From the NCBI GenBank assembly GCA_934149325.1, contig CAKPEJ010000003.1, positions 17,168-81,167 on the forward strand: DNA of 64,000 nt, written 5' to 3'. The stretch is from an uncultured Bacilli bacterium (GTDB lineage: Bacteria > Bacillota_I > Bacilli_A > RF39 > UBA660). Of this stretch, positions 9,884-18,940 are shown one piece after another (the stretch's first letter is position 1; every line of letters begins with the position of its first letter). A program made the position numbers and the translations under genes. The notes under the pieces are model-generated. The model saw only the letters and a list, made by a program, of their open reading frames with translations, did no database searches and had not been told where the DNA came from.

Positions 9884-9892
9884 GGAGTAAAT

Positions 9893-11065
9893 ATGAAAAG
9901 GGTTAAATTTAATATATTTCATTTAGTTATATTACTATATTTAATATTTTCTATTTTTATAAATAAATTAATAGATTTAAAAACATATAATTTGATTATA
10001 AATCCAATTTTCTGGTTAATTATTTCTATTTCAATTTATATAAGAACAGGAAATAATCATGGAAGATTTTCAAAATTAAATGAAAACGAAAAAACAATTT
10101 TAATAACAACTTTATTTTACCTAATAATAAACTTTATGAGTGGACTTATTTTTGGTTATACAAGTAATCCATATTCAAATAAAGTAATTCCATTTTTAAC
10201 AAACTTTTGGCAAATAGTAATAGTTATAATGGGAATAGAATATACAAGAAGTTATGTAATTAATGAAAATAAAAATAATAAACTTTTTGTTATTCTATTT
10301 ACTATTATATTTATCTTATTAGAAATAAATTTTTCTAAACTATTTTCTAGTATAAATGATAGAGAAGAATTATTTAAATATGTATCATCAACTTTGTTAC
10401 CTCTTGTTTTTGGTAATATACTTTATACATATTTAACTATAAAAGGGTCTTATAAACTTGTATATATTTATAGAGTTATAGTGGAAGTAACATTTTTAAT
10501 AGTTCCAATATTACCAAATTTTGATTGGTTTATGATTGGTATTAGAGGTATAATTGTTCCTGCTATTATTTATTTAGTATTAAAATATACATCAAATTAT
10601 AAAGCTGTTAGAGCTAGATCTAATGGTAGAAAAAAACAAAATCCACTTATATATGTTCCAGTATTTTCTATAATCTTGATTTTTGTATTATTTATGGCTG
10701 GAATATTCATTTATGAACCTATAGCGGTATTATCTAATAGTATGAATCCTGTTTTTTATAGGGGAGATGTGGTAATATATCGTAAAGTTGACAATAATAA
10801 ATTGAAAAATATTAAAAAGTATAATATAATTATTTATAGTAAGGATGGACAGGCTGTTGTTCATAGAGTAGTAGACAAATATATAAAAGATGGTGAAACA
10901 TATTTTATAACTAAGGGTGACGCTAATATATCTAATGATTTAAATCCTGTAAGTGAAAGTCAGGTAATAGGGGTATATCAGTTATCTATTAAATACATTG
11001 GTTATCCATCTGTTTGGTTAAATCAAATATTTAATTATGAAAAACCTAATGTAGAAATAAAGTAA
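9893..11065 (+). CDS. SipW-type signal peptidase I with N-terminal multi-spanning domain
   Basis: This enzyme cleaves signal peptides of exported proteins. The catalytic part is C-terminal: SNSMNPVFYRGD carries the serine (about residue 283), VVHRVV carries a histidine (about 323) where bacterial type enzymes have lysine, and TKGDANISNDLNPV follows. Ser/His marks the SipW/archaeal-ER subfamily (S26B). The N-terminal 250 residues add about six or seven membrane helices, which SipW itself lacks, so the protein is roughly twice the usual length. Its neighbours are three TasA-type precursors, the expected substrates. Confidence 0.88.
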   Translation: MKRVKFNIFHLVILLYLIFSIFINKLIDLKTYNLIINPIFWLIISISIYIRTGNNHGRFSKLNENEKTILITTLFYLIINFMSGLIFGYTSNPYSNKVIPFLTNFWQIVIVIMGIEYTRSYVINENKNNKLFVILFTIIFILLEINFSKLFSSINDREELFKYVSSTLLPLVFGNILYTYLTIKGSYKLVYIYRVIVEVTFLIVPILPNFDWFMIGIRGIIVPAIIYLVLKYTSNYKAVRARSNGRKKQNPLIYVPVFSIILIFVLFMAGIFIYEPIAVLSNSMNPVFYRGDVVIYRKVDNNKLKNIKKYNIIIYSKDGQAVVHRVVDKYIKDGETYFITKGDANISNDLNPVSESQVIGVYQLSIKYIGYPSVWLNQIFNYEKPNVEIK

Positions 11066-11076
11066 AGGTGATATGA

Positions 11077-12132
11077 GTGAGTAAGCAAAGTAGTGCAAAA
11101 AAAAGACTTATATTGAAAACTTGGGTTAGAGTAGTATTATTTATTACTCTAAGTTTTTTGCTTGCTTTATCAATTTTTGTCGTATATAAAGGAAAAAATC
11201 CATCAAAAGATAATATTGATTCATATAATTATAGAACAAATTCAAATATAGATTATAAAGTTTATTTATTTGAAAATAATTTCTATGAAGAAAAATATTT
11301 GGGAATGAATAAGCAATATACAAGTGCACTTATAGATTATGTAGATATAGATTTTGATTATTTATTTAATGGTTCTGGAAAAGCAAATATAAATTATACA
11401 TATGATATAACCGCAACTATAATTGGTGAATATGAAAATACAAGTAATGGTAAAGATGAAATATGGAAAAAGAAATATACATTACTTGAAAAACAAAATA
11501 AAAATGTTTTAGATACAACTTCATTTGATATTCATCAAAATGTAAAAATTAAATATGGTACATATAATAATATAGTTAATGATTTTAAAACAAGATTTAA
11601 ACTTGCGATAGATGCATATTTAAATGTAAAATTAACAGTAAAATATGATAGTAATATAATTAATACAAAATCAGATGTAAAAGATACAGATGTACTTGAA
11701 ATAAATATACCACTTAATTCTAGTACTATAAAAATTACGCCTAATTATACAAAAGCAACTAGTAAAAAGTTATCAAAAGATGATACTATAATTGAAGATC
11801 CTGTAACTATTAGAACAGGATATACTATGCTTACAATTACAATAATAATGTTTGTGTTGTTAATTCCAAAATTATTTACTTCACATAAAAGTTATTATTT
11901 AAAACAACTAAATAAAATAATGAAAAATTATAGTGAAATAATAGTTGAAGTAACAACACCACTTAATTTTGATAATTTAATTACTTTGGATATTAAAACA
12001 TTTGATGATATGGTTGATATAGAAGAAGAGATTAAGTCACCAATATTATATTATGAAATAGAAGAAAATAAAGAATCTTGGTTTATAATTGTTACTGAAA
12101 AATATATGTATAGATATATATTAAAGAAATAA
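11077..12132 (+). CDS. DUF5305-like membrane protein
   Basis: This 351-residue protein starts at GTG after AAAGGTG; the nearby ATG at 11073 would stop after three codons. It has an N-terminal membrane helix (VVLFITLSFLLALSIFVVY), an outside domain of about 200 residues rich in Asn/Tyr/Lys, a second helix near residue 250 (MLTITIIMFVLLIPKLF) and a cytoplasmic tail. The layout and sequence resemble the DUF5305 family, which I recall occurring beside SipW-type peptidases. It is the last gene of the TasA/SipW operon and ends in a terminator. A role in export or anchoring is inferred only from position. Confidence 0.65.
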   Translation: MSKQSSAKKRLILKTWVRVVLFITLSFLLALSIFVVYKGKNPSKDNIDSYNYRTNSNIDYKVYLFENNFYEEKYLGMNKQYTSALIDYVDIDFDYLFNGSGKANINYTYDITATIIGEYENTSNGKDEIWKKKYTLLEKQNKNVLDTTSFDIHQNVKIKYGTYNNIVNDFKTRFKLAIDAYLNVKLTVKYDSNIINTKSDVKDTDVLEINIPLNSSTIKITPNYTKATSKKLSKDDTIIEDPVTIRTGYTMLTITIIMFVLLIPKLFTSHKSYYLKQLNKIMKNYSEIIVEVTTPLNFDNLITLDIKTFDDMVDIEEEIKSPILYYEIEENKESWFIIVTEKYMYRYILKK

Positions 12133-12150
12133 GAAATTATTTCTTTTTTT
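12123..12150 (+). terminator. Terminator of the TasA/SipW operon
   Basis: AAAGAAAT (12123-12130) pairs with ATTTCTTT (12139-12146) and is followed by T residues. Confidence 0.7.
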
Positions 12151-12151
12151 T

Positions 12152-12203
12152 GTAAATTTACTATCAAGTGTAAATTTACTTTAATAATTATATATGCTAT
12201 AAT
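12152..12203 (+). promoter_or_regulatory. Promoter of the HD gene with two GTAAATTTAC palindromes
   Basis: A TATAAT with extended TGC lies at 12198-12203, with TTTACT (12175-12180) 17 bp upstream. The perfect palindrome GTAAATTTAC occurs at 12152-12161 and again at 12170-12179, the second overlapping the -35 box. Two equal palindromes 18 bp apart at a promoter suggest a repressor site. No regulator is identified. Confidence 0.55.
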
Positions 12204-12232
12204 TAAACTCGCACAAAGAGGGTGTTAGGATT

Positions 12233-12727
12233 GTGTGTTATTTAGATGGAGAATATAATCAAATTGTTTATGATATACTTAATAACGAAGAATTTAAAAA
12301 ATTAAAAAATATTGAACATCATGGTATGACTAGATATGATCATTCACTTAGAGTTTCATATTATTCATATGTTCTTGCTAAAAAGATAGGTCTTGATTAT
12401 GTATTAGTTTCAAGAGCAGGATTGCTTCATGATTTCTTTTTTAGTGAAGATGATAGAACAAAAAAAGATAGATTAGTATCAACATTTGTTCATCCTAAAT
12501 TTGCGGTTGAAAATTCACTAAAATACTTTTCAATAACAGAAAAAGAAAAAAATATAATAGAATCTCATATGTTTCCTTTATATAAGACTTTACCTAAATA
12601 TAGTGAAAGTTGGCTTGTTAGTATAGTTGATAAAGTAGTAGCGACATATGAATTTAGTCAAAAATTTAAATTTAAACTTGATTATGCAACTAATTTAATG
12701 ATTTTGTTTATTATAAGCAAACTTTAA
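12233..12727 (+). CDS. HD-domain phosphohydrolase-like protein
   Basis: This is a 164-residue HD-superfamily protein. The metal-binding pattern is visible: H in HHGMTRYDHSLRVSYYSY, the HD pair in AGLLHDFFF, and later H and D residues (ESHMFPLY, SIVDKVVATYE). HD proteins of this size hydrolyse phosphate esters of nucleotides or nucleic acids; the substrate cannot be read from sequence. It starts at GTG with a weak ribosome binding site. Its stop lies 15 bases before the recombination arm at 12743, and its last codons overlap the run-on frame of the broken PBP on the other strand. The C terminus looks natural, so the break did not truncate it. Confidence 0.8.
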   Translation: MCYLDGEYNQIVYDILNNEEFKKLKNIEHHGMTRYDHSLRVSYYSYVLAKKIGLDYVLVSRAGLLHDFFFSEDDRTKKDRLVSTFVHPKFAVENSLKYFSITEKEKNIIESHMFPLYKTLPKYSESWLVSIVDKVVATYEFSQKFKFKLDYATNLMILFIISKL

Positions 12728-13981
12728 ATTAGTTTTTTTATTTATCAAATATAGGACACCAATACCAAAAGCTGTTGTTGCTAACTCAACTGGTCCAACT
12801 TTATCTAAATCAAATAAAATACCTGTTGCTTCACCATTTAAATCTATTCCAGTTTTTTTACCAAATCCAAATTTATTTATATAACTAAATAATTTTTCTT
12901 TTCCAAGTCTTTGACCTAATGCAACAAATCCAGGGTTACATGAATTTTCAACAACTTGAAGAAAAGTTTGAGATCCATGACCACCACTTTTCCAACATTT
13001 TATTTTTGCATTCGCAACTCTTACACTACCACCATCATAAAAATGTTCTTCAGTTAAATTAACAAGATTTTCTTCTAAAGATGATGCAAGAGTAATTATT
13101 TTGAATGTTGATCCTGGTTCATAATTCATCCAAATAGGTAAATTCCTATTAATTTCTTCTAATGAGTATTTTTGATAATTCGCAGGATCAAAATTAGGTC
13201 TTGAACTCATCGCTAGTATTTCACCAGAGTTAGGATCCATCGCAATCGCAAGTGCATGTTCAGGATTATATTTAGTAACTACATTATCAAGTTCTCTTTC
13301 AACAGATAATTGTATATCATTATTTATTGTTAACTCTATATTAATTCCATCAGCTGGTTCTTCATATATTTCATTTAGTTTTAATTTATTACCCTTAGCG
13401 TCTGAAAAATATTTTATAGATCCATAAGCACCTGTCAAATATTTATTATATTGTAATTCAAGTCCTGATAATCCTTGATTGTCTATTCCTACATATCCTA
13501 AAACATGTGATAGGTTTTTGTCATAAACATAATTTCTTTTTGATTCTTTTACTAAATAAACTCCATCTATTTTTAAAGCATTTATCTTATCTGCAACTTC
13601 AAAAGGTAATCTTCTTCCTTCTGGATGTACTCTTTCTATAGATGTCTTTTTATTTACGTGTTTACTCATTTCTTCTTCATCAATATTTAATATTTCAGCA
13701 AGTTTCTTTGTTGCAGTTTTTTTATCCTTTATTTGATTTGGTATTAAAACTAAACTTGTAGTTGTAACATTATTCGCAAGAACAGTTAAATTTCTGTCGT
13801 AAATAATACCTCTATTTCCTTCAATAGGTAAGTTTCTACTCCATAAATCATTTGAGAGAGTTGTAAGTTTTTTATATTCAATTACTTGTATATATAAAAC
13901 TTTTAATAATACTATTACAAACAACATAATTACTATTACAAAAAATAATCTAATTTTTAAATGAATATCTTTAACAAACAC
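12695..13981 (-). pseudogene. N-terminal part of a split SpoVD-like class B PBP
   Basis: Residues 1-406 of this reading frame are an intact SpoVD/FtsI-like PBP front half. They include a membrane anchor (LFFVIVIMLFVIVLLKVLYI), a dimerisation domain, and the transpeptidase domain with STFK (about residue 290) and SCN (about 347). The frame then stops being PBP-like exactly at TTAFG (12764) and runs on 22 residues through attachment-site DNA to a stop at 12695. The KTG motif and PASTA domain are missing; they lie at 23767-24463 on the other strand. The start is GTG after AGAGGTGG. The product as it stands cannot be an active transpeptidase. There are no other stops or frameshifts, so the break is recent or reversible. 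Confidence 0.92.
12743..12770. other. Hybrid attachment site (attL-like) at the N-half break of the PBP gene
   Basis: The 18-bp arm TATCAAATATAGGACACC (12743-12760) is followed by AATA and the core CCAAAA (12765-12770), then reversed PBP coding sequence. The same arm with one mismatch lies at 23749-23766 next to the complementary core TTTTGG. Arm plus gene half is what a serine integrase leaves after joining attP to attB. Site naming is inferred. Confidence 0.8.
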
Positions 13982-14090
13982 ATGTCCACCTCTAATAAAA
14001 TATATGTAATTATAATTCTGATATGAAAATAAAAAAATCTTTACTTGAAGGCGTTTTTATGTATAATAATATGTTAGGTGAGGATTATAT

Positions 14091-15089
14091 ATGAAAATAG
14101 AAATGATGGAATACTTATCAAATAAAATAAGTGATGTTAATATACAAAAAAAGGTTATAGAAGTTTTAGATGGAATGAATTTTTTAGAAACAAAAGAAAT
14201 TGTTAATGCATTAGAAGAATGTGATTTTAATGAATATGCGATTGATTTAGTTATTAATGAAAATGTATTAAAAACAAGAACAGTAGAAGAACAAATAAGA
14301 TTAATAGAAGTTTTAAAAGACAGTAATTATAACTATAATGTATATAATATATATAATATAATAACAAATCCTTATGTATTAAAAAATAGAACAGTAGAAG
14401 ATCAAATAAGATTAATAGAAGTTTTAAAAGAAAATGATTATAATGAAGATGTTTATGAAATAATAACAAATCCTTATGTATTAAAAAATAGAACAGTAGA
14501 AGATCAAATAAGATTAATAGAAGTTTTAAAGAATAGCGATTATAACTATGATGTTTATGAAATAATAGTAGATTTACAATTATTAAAAAATAGAACGATA
14601 GAAGAACAAATAAAACTAATTGAAGTATTAAAAGAATGTGATTTTGAAGATAGAGTATGGAGAGTAGCAGTATCTTCAAATGTATTAGAAAATAGAACGA
14701 TAGAAGAACAAATAAAACTAATTGAAGTATTAAAAGAATGTGATTTTGAAGATAGAGTATGGAGAGTAGCAGTATCTTCAAATGTATTAGAAAATAGAAC
14801 GATAGAAGACCAAATAAAACTAATAGAAGTTTTAAAGAATAGTGATTATAATAAGAATGTTTATGAAATAATAATAGATTCAGAAATTTTAAAAAACAGA
14901 ACAATGGAAGAACAAATAAAGATGATTGAGTTATTGAAAATACAAAAGGTATATCATGATGAAAATATTAATAATATATTACCATTAAAAGATTTTAAAA
15001 GTGATTTAAAAGAATTAAAGAGTAAAATGGGAGAAGATGTTGATATAAAAAGTGATACAATGGTAAAAGTGTATAATCCAAAAGAGTAA
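14091..15089 (+). CDS. Solenoid protein of seven ~34-residue helical repeats
   Basis: I do not recognise a named family. The 332-residue protein has a short N-terminal part (about 58 residues), then seven repeats with the pattern VLKNRTVEDQIRLIEVLK plus a variable half, and a charged tail. Each repeat probably forms two or more helices, giving a HEAT-like or leucine-rich-variant solenoid for protein binding. Repeats four and five are almost identical in DNA. It has no signal peptide, so it is probably cytoplasmic. A promoter (TTTACT at 14040, TATAAT at 14062-14067) lies just upstream in the divergent gap, and a terminator follows. It lies inside the invertible segment. Confidence 0.75.
   Translation: MKIEMMEYLSNKISDVNIQKKVIEVLDGMNFLETKEIVNALEECDFNEYAIDLVINENVLKTRTVEEQIRLIEVLKDSNYNYNVYNIYNIITNPYVLKNRTVEDQIRLIEVLKENDYNEDVYEIITNPYVLKNRTVEDQIRLIEVLKNSDYNYDVYEIIVDLQLLKNRTIEEQIKLIEVLKECDFEDRVWRVAVSSNVLENRTIEEQIKLIEVLKECDFEDRVWRVAVSSNVLENRTIEDQIKLIEVLKNSDYNKNVYEIIIDSEILKNRTMEEQIKMIELLKIQKVYHDENINNILPLKDFKSDLKELKSKMGEDVDIKSDTMVKVYNPKE
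14265..14940 (+). repeat. Tandem 102-bp coding repeats
   Basis: Units begin at about 14265, 14376, 14478, 14580, 14682, 14784 and 14886. The period is 102 bp except the first, which is 111 bp because of three extra codons. Units four and five are nearly identical, showing recent duplication. Confidence 0.85.
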
Positions 15090-15109
15090 GCAATTAACTT
15101 ACTTTTTTT
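15085..15109 (+). terminator. Terminator after the repeat protein
   Basis: AGTAAG (15085-15090) pairs with CTTACT (15098-15103) followed by T residues. The left arm overlaps the stop codon region. Confidence 0.7.
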
Positions 15110-15139
15110 ACATTAAAATTAACATTTTTTGTTATTCTA

Positions 15140-15169
15140 TTTACATTTTTACTTATTTTGTTATATAAT
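15140..15169 (+). promoter_or_regulatory. Promoter of pyk
   Basis: TTTACA (15140-15145) and TATAAT (15164-15169) are 18 bp apart, upstream of the pyk ribosome binding site AGAGGAG. Confidence 0.65.
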
Positions 15170-15196
15170 AATTTAGTCGAAAGAGGAGTGAATAAA

Positions 15197-16609
15197 ATGC
15201 AAAAGACAAAAATGATTTGTGGAATAGGACCAGCAACACAAGACTGGGAAGTATTTAAAAAATTAGTAGAAAATGGAATGAATGTTGTTCGTGTTAATTT
15301 TTCTCATGCTACTGATGAAGAAAGAAGAATTGATGAAGAATTAGCAATAAGAGCAAGAAAAGAATTAGGTAAGAATGTAGCAATTTTATTTGATACAAAA
15401 GGACCAGATTTAAGAACTTGTGAATTTGAAAACAATGAAATTGAATTTGTTGAAGGAAATACTATTAGAATTGTTAGAGAATCAGTTATAGGTAACAAGG
15501 AAAGAATTAGTTTTAATTTTCCTCAAGTAATTGATAATTTAAAAGTTGGAACAATGATATTATTAAATGATGGATTTGTAAGACTTGAAGTTATTTCAGT
15601 TGAAGAAGATGGAGTTACTTGTAAAATATTAGATAGTGCAAATTTAATAAGTAGACGTGGAACTAATATTCCAGGTGTAGACTTAAATATACCATTTATA
15701 TCAGAAGCAGATGAAGCTGATATTAAATATGCTTGTGAACATGATGGAGATTATCTTGGAATATCATTTGTTTCAAGTGCTGATGATGTAAGAGCAGCTA
15801 GAAAATTACTTGAAAAATATGGTAAACCAGATATGCAAATTTTATCTAAAATTGAAACTGCAAAAGCAATTGAAAATATAGATGAAATTATAGATGAAAC
15901 AGATGGTATTATAGTAGCTAGAGGTGACTTAAGTGTTGAAGTACCATTTATAGAAGTACCAGTTTTACAAAAAGAAATTTTAAGAAAATGTCGTGAAAAA
16001 GGAAAAATTTGTATTGTAGCTACTGAAATGCTTAAGAGTATGTGTAAAAATTCAAGACCTACAAAGGCTGAATTAACAGATGTTTCAACAGCTGTATTTG
16101 ATGGAGCAGATGCTGTATGGTTAAGTGATGAAACTACAATTGGTGCTCATCCAGATTTAGCTTCTCAATATTTAGGAGAAATTTGTGGAGTTGCAGAAAA
16201 ACATTATAATGAATATGCTACAAGATATAATGTGGAAACTACACATGATGTACACGATATAATTGCTCAAGGTGTTACAAAAGCAGCTGATGATTTAGAT
16301 GTTAAATTAATAGTTGCATCTACAATGAGTGGATTTACAGCACAAAAAATTAGTAATTTAAAACCAGATGCATTTATTTTAGCACCAGTACCAAATGAAA
16401 AAATCGCAAGAAGATTAGTTCTTAATTGGGGAGTATATCCAGTTGTTGTTCCTGAGTATACATCTACTGATGAAGTAGTTTCAATTGGTCTTGAAAAAGC
16501 AAAAGAATTTATGGATTTAAAACAAGGAGATAAAGTAATTATAACTGGAGGTTTCCCTAATACAGGAGACAAAGTTACAAACTTTATGAAAATAGAAGAA
16601 ATAAAATAA
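15197..16609 (+). CDS. pyk: Pyruvate kinase
   Basis: Pyruvate kinase converts phosphoenolpyruvate and ADP to pyruvate and ATP, the last step of glycolysis. The sequence begins KTKMICGIGPATQDWEVF and shows VNFSHAT, LFDTKGPDLRT, LSKIETAKAIEN and GIIVARGDLSVEV, all catalytic-domain motifs. The C-terminal alpha/beta domain ends in GGFPNTGDKVTNFMKIEEI. At about 470 residues it lacks the extra PEP-like domain of Bacillus Pyk. I start at the ATG at 15197 because of the AGAGGAG site; an earlier in-frame ATG would add 13 unrelated residues. This housekeeping gene lies inside the segment bounded by the two attachment sites, which argues that the segment is host DNA. Confidence 0.96.
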   Translation: MQKTKMICGIGPATQDWEVFKKLVENGMNVVRVNFSHATDEERRIDEELAIRARKELGKNVAILFDTKGPDLRTCEFENNEIEFVEGNTIRIVRESVIGNKERISFNFPQVIDNLKVGTMILLNDGFVRLEVISVEEDGVTCKILDSANLISRRGTNIPGVDLNIPFISEADEADIKYACEHDGDYLGISFVSSADDVRAARKLLEKYGKPDMQILSKIETAKAIENIDEIIDETDGIIVARGDLSVEVPFIEVPVLQKEILRKCREKGKICIVATEMLKSMCKNSRPTKAELTDVSTAVFDGADAVWLSDETTIGAHPDLASQYLGEICGVAEKHYNEYATRYNVETTHDVHDIIAQGVTKAADDLDVKLIVASTMSGFTAQKISNLKPDAFILAPVPNEKIARRLVLNWGVYPVVVPEYTSTDEVVSIGLEKAKEFMDLKQGDKVIITGGFPNTGDKVTNFMKIEEIK

Positions 16610-16616
16610 TATTTTA

Positions 16617-16646
16617 ATAGGCACTTTAAAAAGTGTCTATTTTTTC
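16617..16646 (+). terminator. Terminator of pyk
   Basis: ATAGGCACTT (16617-16626) pairs with AAGTGTCTAT (16631-16640), with one G-U pair, and is followed by T residues. Confidence 0.8.
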
Positions 16647-16696
16647 TTGACTTAAGATATATAAGTGGTATAATTGTTTTTGTTAGTTACCTAACA
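16647..16696 (+). promoter_or_regulatory. Promoter and operator of the marR-ABC operon
   Basis: TTGACT (16647-16652), 16 bp, TATAAT (16669-16674) preceded by TGG. Just downstream is the inverted repeat TGTTAGTTACCTAACA (16681-16696), placed where a bound MarR-type repressor would block transcription. The inner ten bases recur in inverted form at 17147. Confidence 0.75.
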
Positions 16697-16711
16697 AAAT
16701 AGAGGGATGTT

Positions 16712-17149
16712 ATGAAAAAGTTAATAGGGTATGAAATAAAAAACTTAAATAATATGATAGAAAGAAAAATAATAAATGTTCATAAGCCATTAAAAAGTGA
16801 ATGTATTATAACACCAATACAGGTAAAAATAATAGAATATATTATGGAGAATAATAGTAATACAGTCTATCAAAGGGATGTAGAAAAATATTTAAATTTA
16901 AGAAGATCTACTATTTCTGGTATTTTGCAAACAATGGAGAAGAACAATATTATTATAAGAGTTAATTCAAAGGTTGATGCAAGAAGTAAAGAGATAAAAT
17001 TAACTGATAGATGCTTATCAAAGGTTAATTTTTTAAAGGGAAAAACAATTGATTTTGAAAATAAAATTAAGTGTGGTATTTCAAATGAAGAATTAGATGT
17101 CTTTTTTTCTGTTATAGATAAGATAAAAAATAATGTTGAAAAATTATAG
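16712..17149 (+). CDS. MarR-family transcriptional regulator
   Basis: This is a 145-residue winged-helix regulator. The HTH region reads YQRDVEKYLNLRRSTISGILQTMEKNNII and is followed by the wing (VDARSKEIKLTD), typical of MarR. It is the first gene of an operon with two ABC exporter subunits and very probably represses them until a substrate binds. The palindrome at 16681-16696 and a second half-site overlapping its own stop codon are likely targets. The ligand is unknown. Confidence 0.88.
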   Translation: MKKLIGYEIKNLNNMIERKIINVHKPLKSECIITPIQVKIIEYIMENNSNTVYQRDVEKYLNLRRSTISGILQTMEKNNIIIRVNSKVDARSKEIKLTDRCLSKVNFLKGKTIDFENKIKCGISNEELDVFFSVIDKIKNNVEKL

Positions 17150-17156
17150 GTAACTA
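17147..17156. promoter_or_regulatory. Second putative MarR operator
   Basis: TAGGTAACTA is the exact reverse complement of the centre of the operator at 16684-16693. It lies between marR and the first ABC gene, overlapping the marR stop codon. Confidence 0.5.
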
Positions 17157-17176
17157 TGTAATGAAAGGATGATAAT

Positions 17177-18940
17177 ATGTTAAAGTTATTTAAAAATTTT
17201 AATAAAAAAGATTATGGTGTAATATTATTATCTTTAATTTTAATTGTTATTCAAGTTTGGTTAGAATTAAAGATGCCAGATTATATGTCTGAGATAACTG
17301 TTTTAGTTCAAACTGAAGGAAGTAAAATGAAGGATATATTGATGAATGGTGGATATATGCTTTTATGTGCTTTTGGAAGTTTAATTTCATCAGTTTTTGT
17401 TGGATATTTAGCTGCAAAACTTTCTTCTGTTTTTTCTATGAAAACAAGAAAAAAATTATTTAACAAAGTTGAAGATTTAAGTACAAGTGAAGTTAAGAAT
17501 TTTTCATGTAGTAGTTTAATTACTAGGACTACAAATGATATAACACAAATAGAAATGCTTATAGCTATGGGACTTCAATTAATGATTAAGGCCCCAATAA
17601 CAGCAGTTTGGGCAGTTTCTAAAATAGTTAATAAAAATTTCGAATGGAGTGTTATTACAGGAGTTGCAGTACTAATATTATTAACAGTAATAGGAATATT
17701 AACTTTAATAGTTATACCTAAGTTTAAAGTTGTTCAAAAACTTACTGATAAATTAAATAGTGTTACTAGAGAAAATTTAACAGGTATAAGAGTGGTTAGA
17801 GCTTTTAATGCAGAAAAATATCAAGAAGATAAGTTTGAAGATGTAAATAACAAACTTACAAATCAACAACTATTTAACCAAAGAACATTTTCTATAATGT
17901 CACCAACAATGTATTTAGTTATGAATTTTTTAACACTATCTATTTATTTTGTAGGTGCTTATTTAATAAAAGATTCTTTATTAGTTGATAAGTTATCTTT
18001 ATTTGGAGATATGGTTGTATTTTCATCTTATGCAATGCAAGTTATAATGTCATTTTTAATGCTTGCGATGATATTTATGATGCTTCCAAGGGCATCAGTT
18101 TCAGCAAAACGTATTAATGAAGTATTAGATACAGATATAAGTGTAAAAGATGGCACTTTAGATAATCCTAAAACTGATGAAGTTGGAACTGTTGAATTTA
18201 AAAATGTATCATTTAAATATCCAGATGCTGAAGAATATTTAATAAATAATATTTCATTTAAAGCAGAAAAGGGAGAGGTAGTTGCATTTATTGGATCAAC
18301 TGGTTCGGGAAAATCAACTTTAATAAATTTAATCCCAAGATTTTATGATGCGACTGATGGTGAGATATTAGTTGATGGAATAAATGTAAAGGATTATAAA
18401 TTTGAAAGTTTATATAACAAATTAGGTTGTGTTCCACAAAAGGCCGTTATGTTTGATGGAACTGTTAATTATAATGTTTCTTATGGCGATAATGGTAAAG
18501 GTAAAAAAAGTGAAAAGACAATAAAAGAGGCAATAGAAGTTGCTCAAGGAACAGAATTTGTTCTTAAAATGGATAATAAATATAGTTCACATATTTCACA
18601 AGGTGGAAGTAATATATCAGGTGGACAAAAACAAAGACTTGCAATCGCAAGAGCAATTGCGCGTAATCCAGAAATATATATATTTGATGATTCTTTTTCT
18701 GCTCTTGACTACAAGACTGATTCAGTATTAAGAAAAGAATTAAAAAAATATACAAAGAATGCTACTACATTGATTGTAGCGCAAAGAATAGGTACTATAA
18801 TGAATGCAGATAAGATTATTGTACTTGATAATGGTGAGTGTGTTGGAATGGGAACACATAAAGAATTACTTAAAAATTGTGAAGTTTATAAGCAAATAGC
18901 TTTATCACAATTGTCAAAGGAGGAACTTGAAAATGAATAG
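17177..18940 (+). CDS. ABC exporter half-transporter (subunit 1 of a heterodimer)
   Basis: This is a multidrug-type ABC half-exporter of 587 residues. Six membrane helices occupy about residues 10-310, followed by the nucleotide-binding domain with Walker A GSTGSGKST, the signature SGGQKQRLAIARAI and Walker B EIYIFDDSFSALD. The residue after Walker B is Asp, not Glu (IFDDS), so this site is probably the degenerate one of a heterodimeric transporter such as BmrCD or LmrCD. It overlaps the next subunit by a few bases and is governed by the MarR gene upstream. The substrate is unknown; drug or toxic-compound export is inferred. Confidence 0.93.
   Translation: MLKLFKNFNKKDYGVILLSLILIVIQVWLELKMPDYMSEITVLVQTEGSKMKDILMNGGYMLLCAFGSLISSVFVGYLAAKLSSVFSMKTRKKLFNKVEDLSTSEVKNFSCSSLITRTTNDITQIEMLIAMGLQLMIKAPITAVWAVSKIVNKNFEWSVITGVAVLILLTVIGILTLIVIPKFKVVQKLTDKLNSVTRENLTGIRVVRAFNAEKYQEDKFEDVNNKLTNQQLFNQRTFSIMSPTMYLVMNFLTLSIYFVGAYLIKDSLLVDKLSLFGDMVVFSSYAMQVIMSFLMLAMIFMMLPRASVSAKRINEVLDTDISVKDGTLDNPKTDEVGTVEFKNVSFKYPDAEEYLINNISFKAEKGEVVAFIGSTGSGKSTLINLIPRFYDATDGEILVDGINVKDYKFESLYNKLGCVPQKAVMFDGTVNYNVSYGDNGKGKKSEKTIKEAIEVAQGTEFVLKMDNKYSSHISQGGSNISGGQKQRLAIARAIARNPEIYIFDDSFSALDYKTDSVLRKELKKYTKNATTLIVAQRIGTIMNADKIIVLDNGECVGMGTHKELLKNCEVYKQIALSQLSKEELENE

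Noticed and set aside
14254..14904. A 216-residue minus-strand frame rich in Leu and Phe
   Set aside because: It is the antisense shadow of the tandem repeats; the repeat structure alone keeps the frame open.
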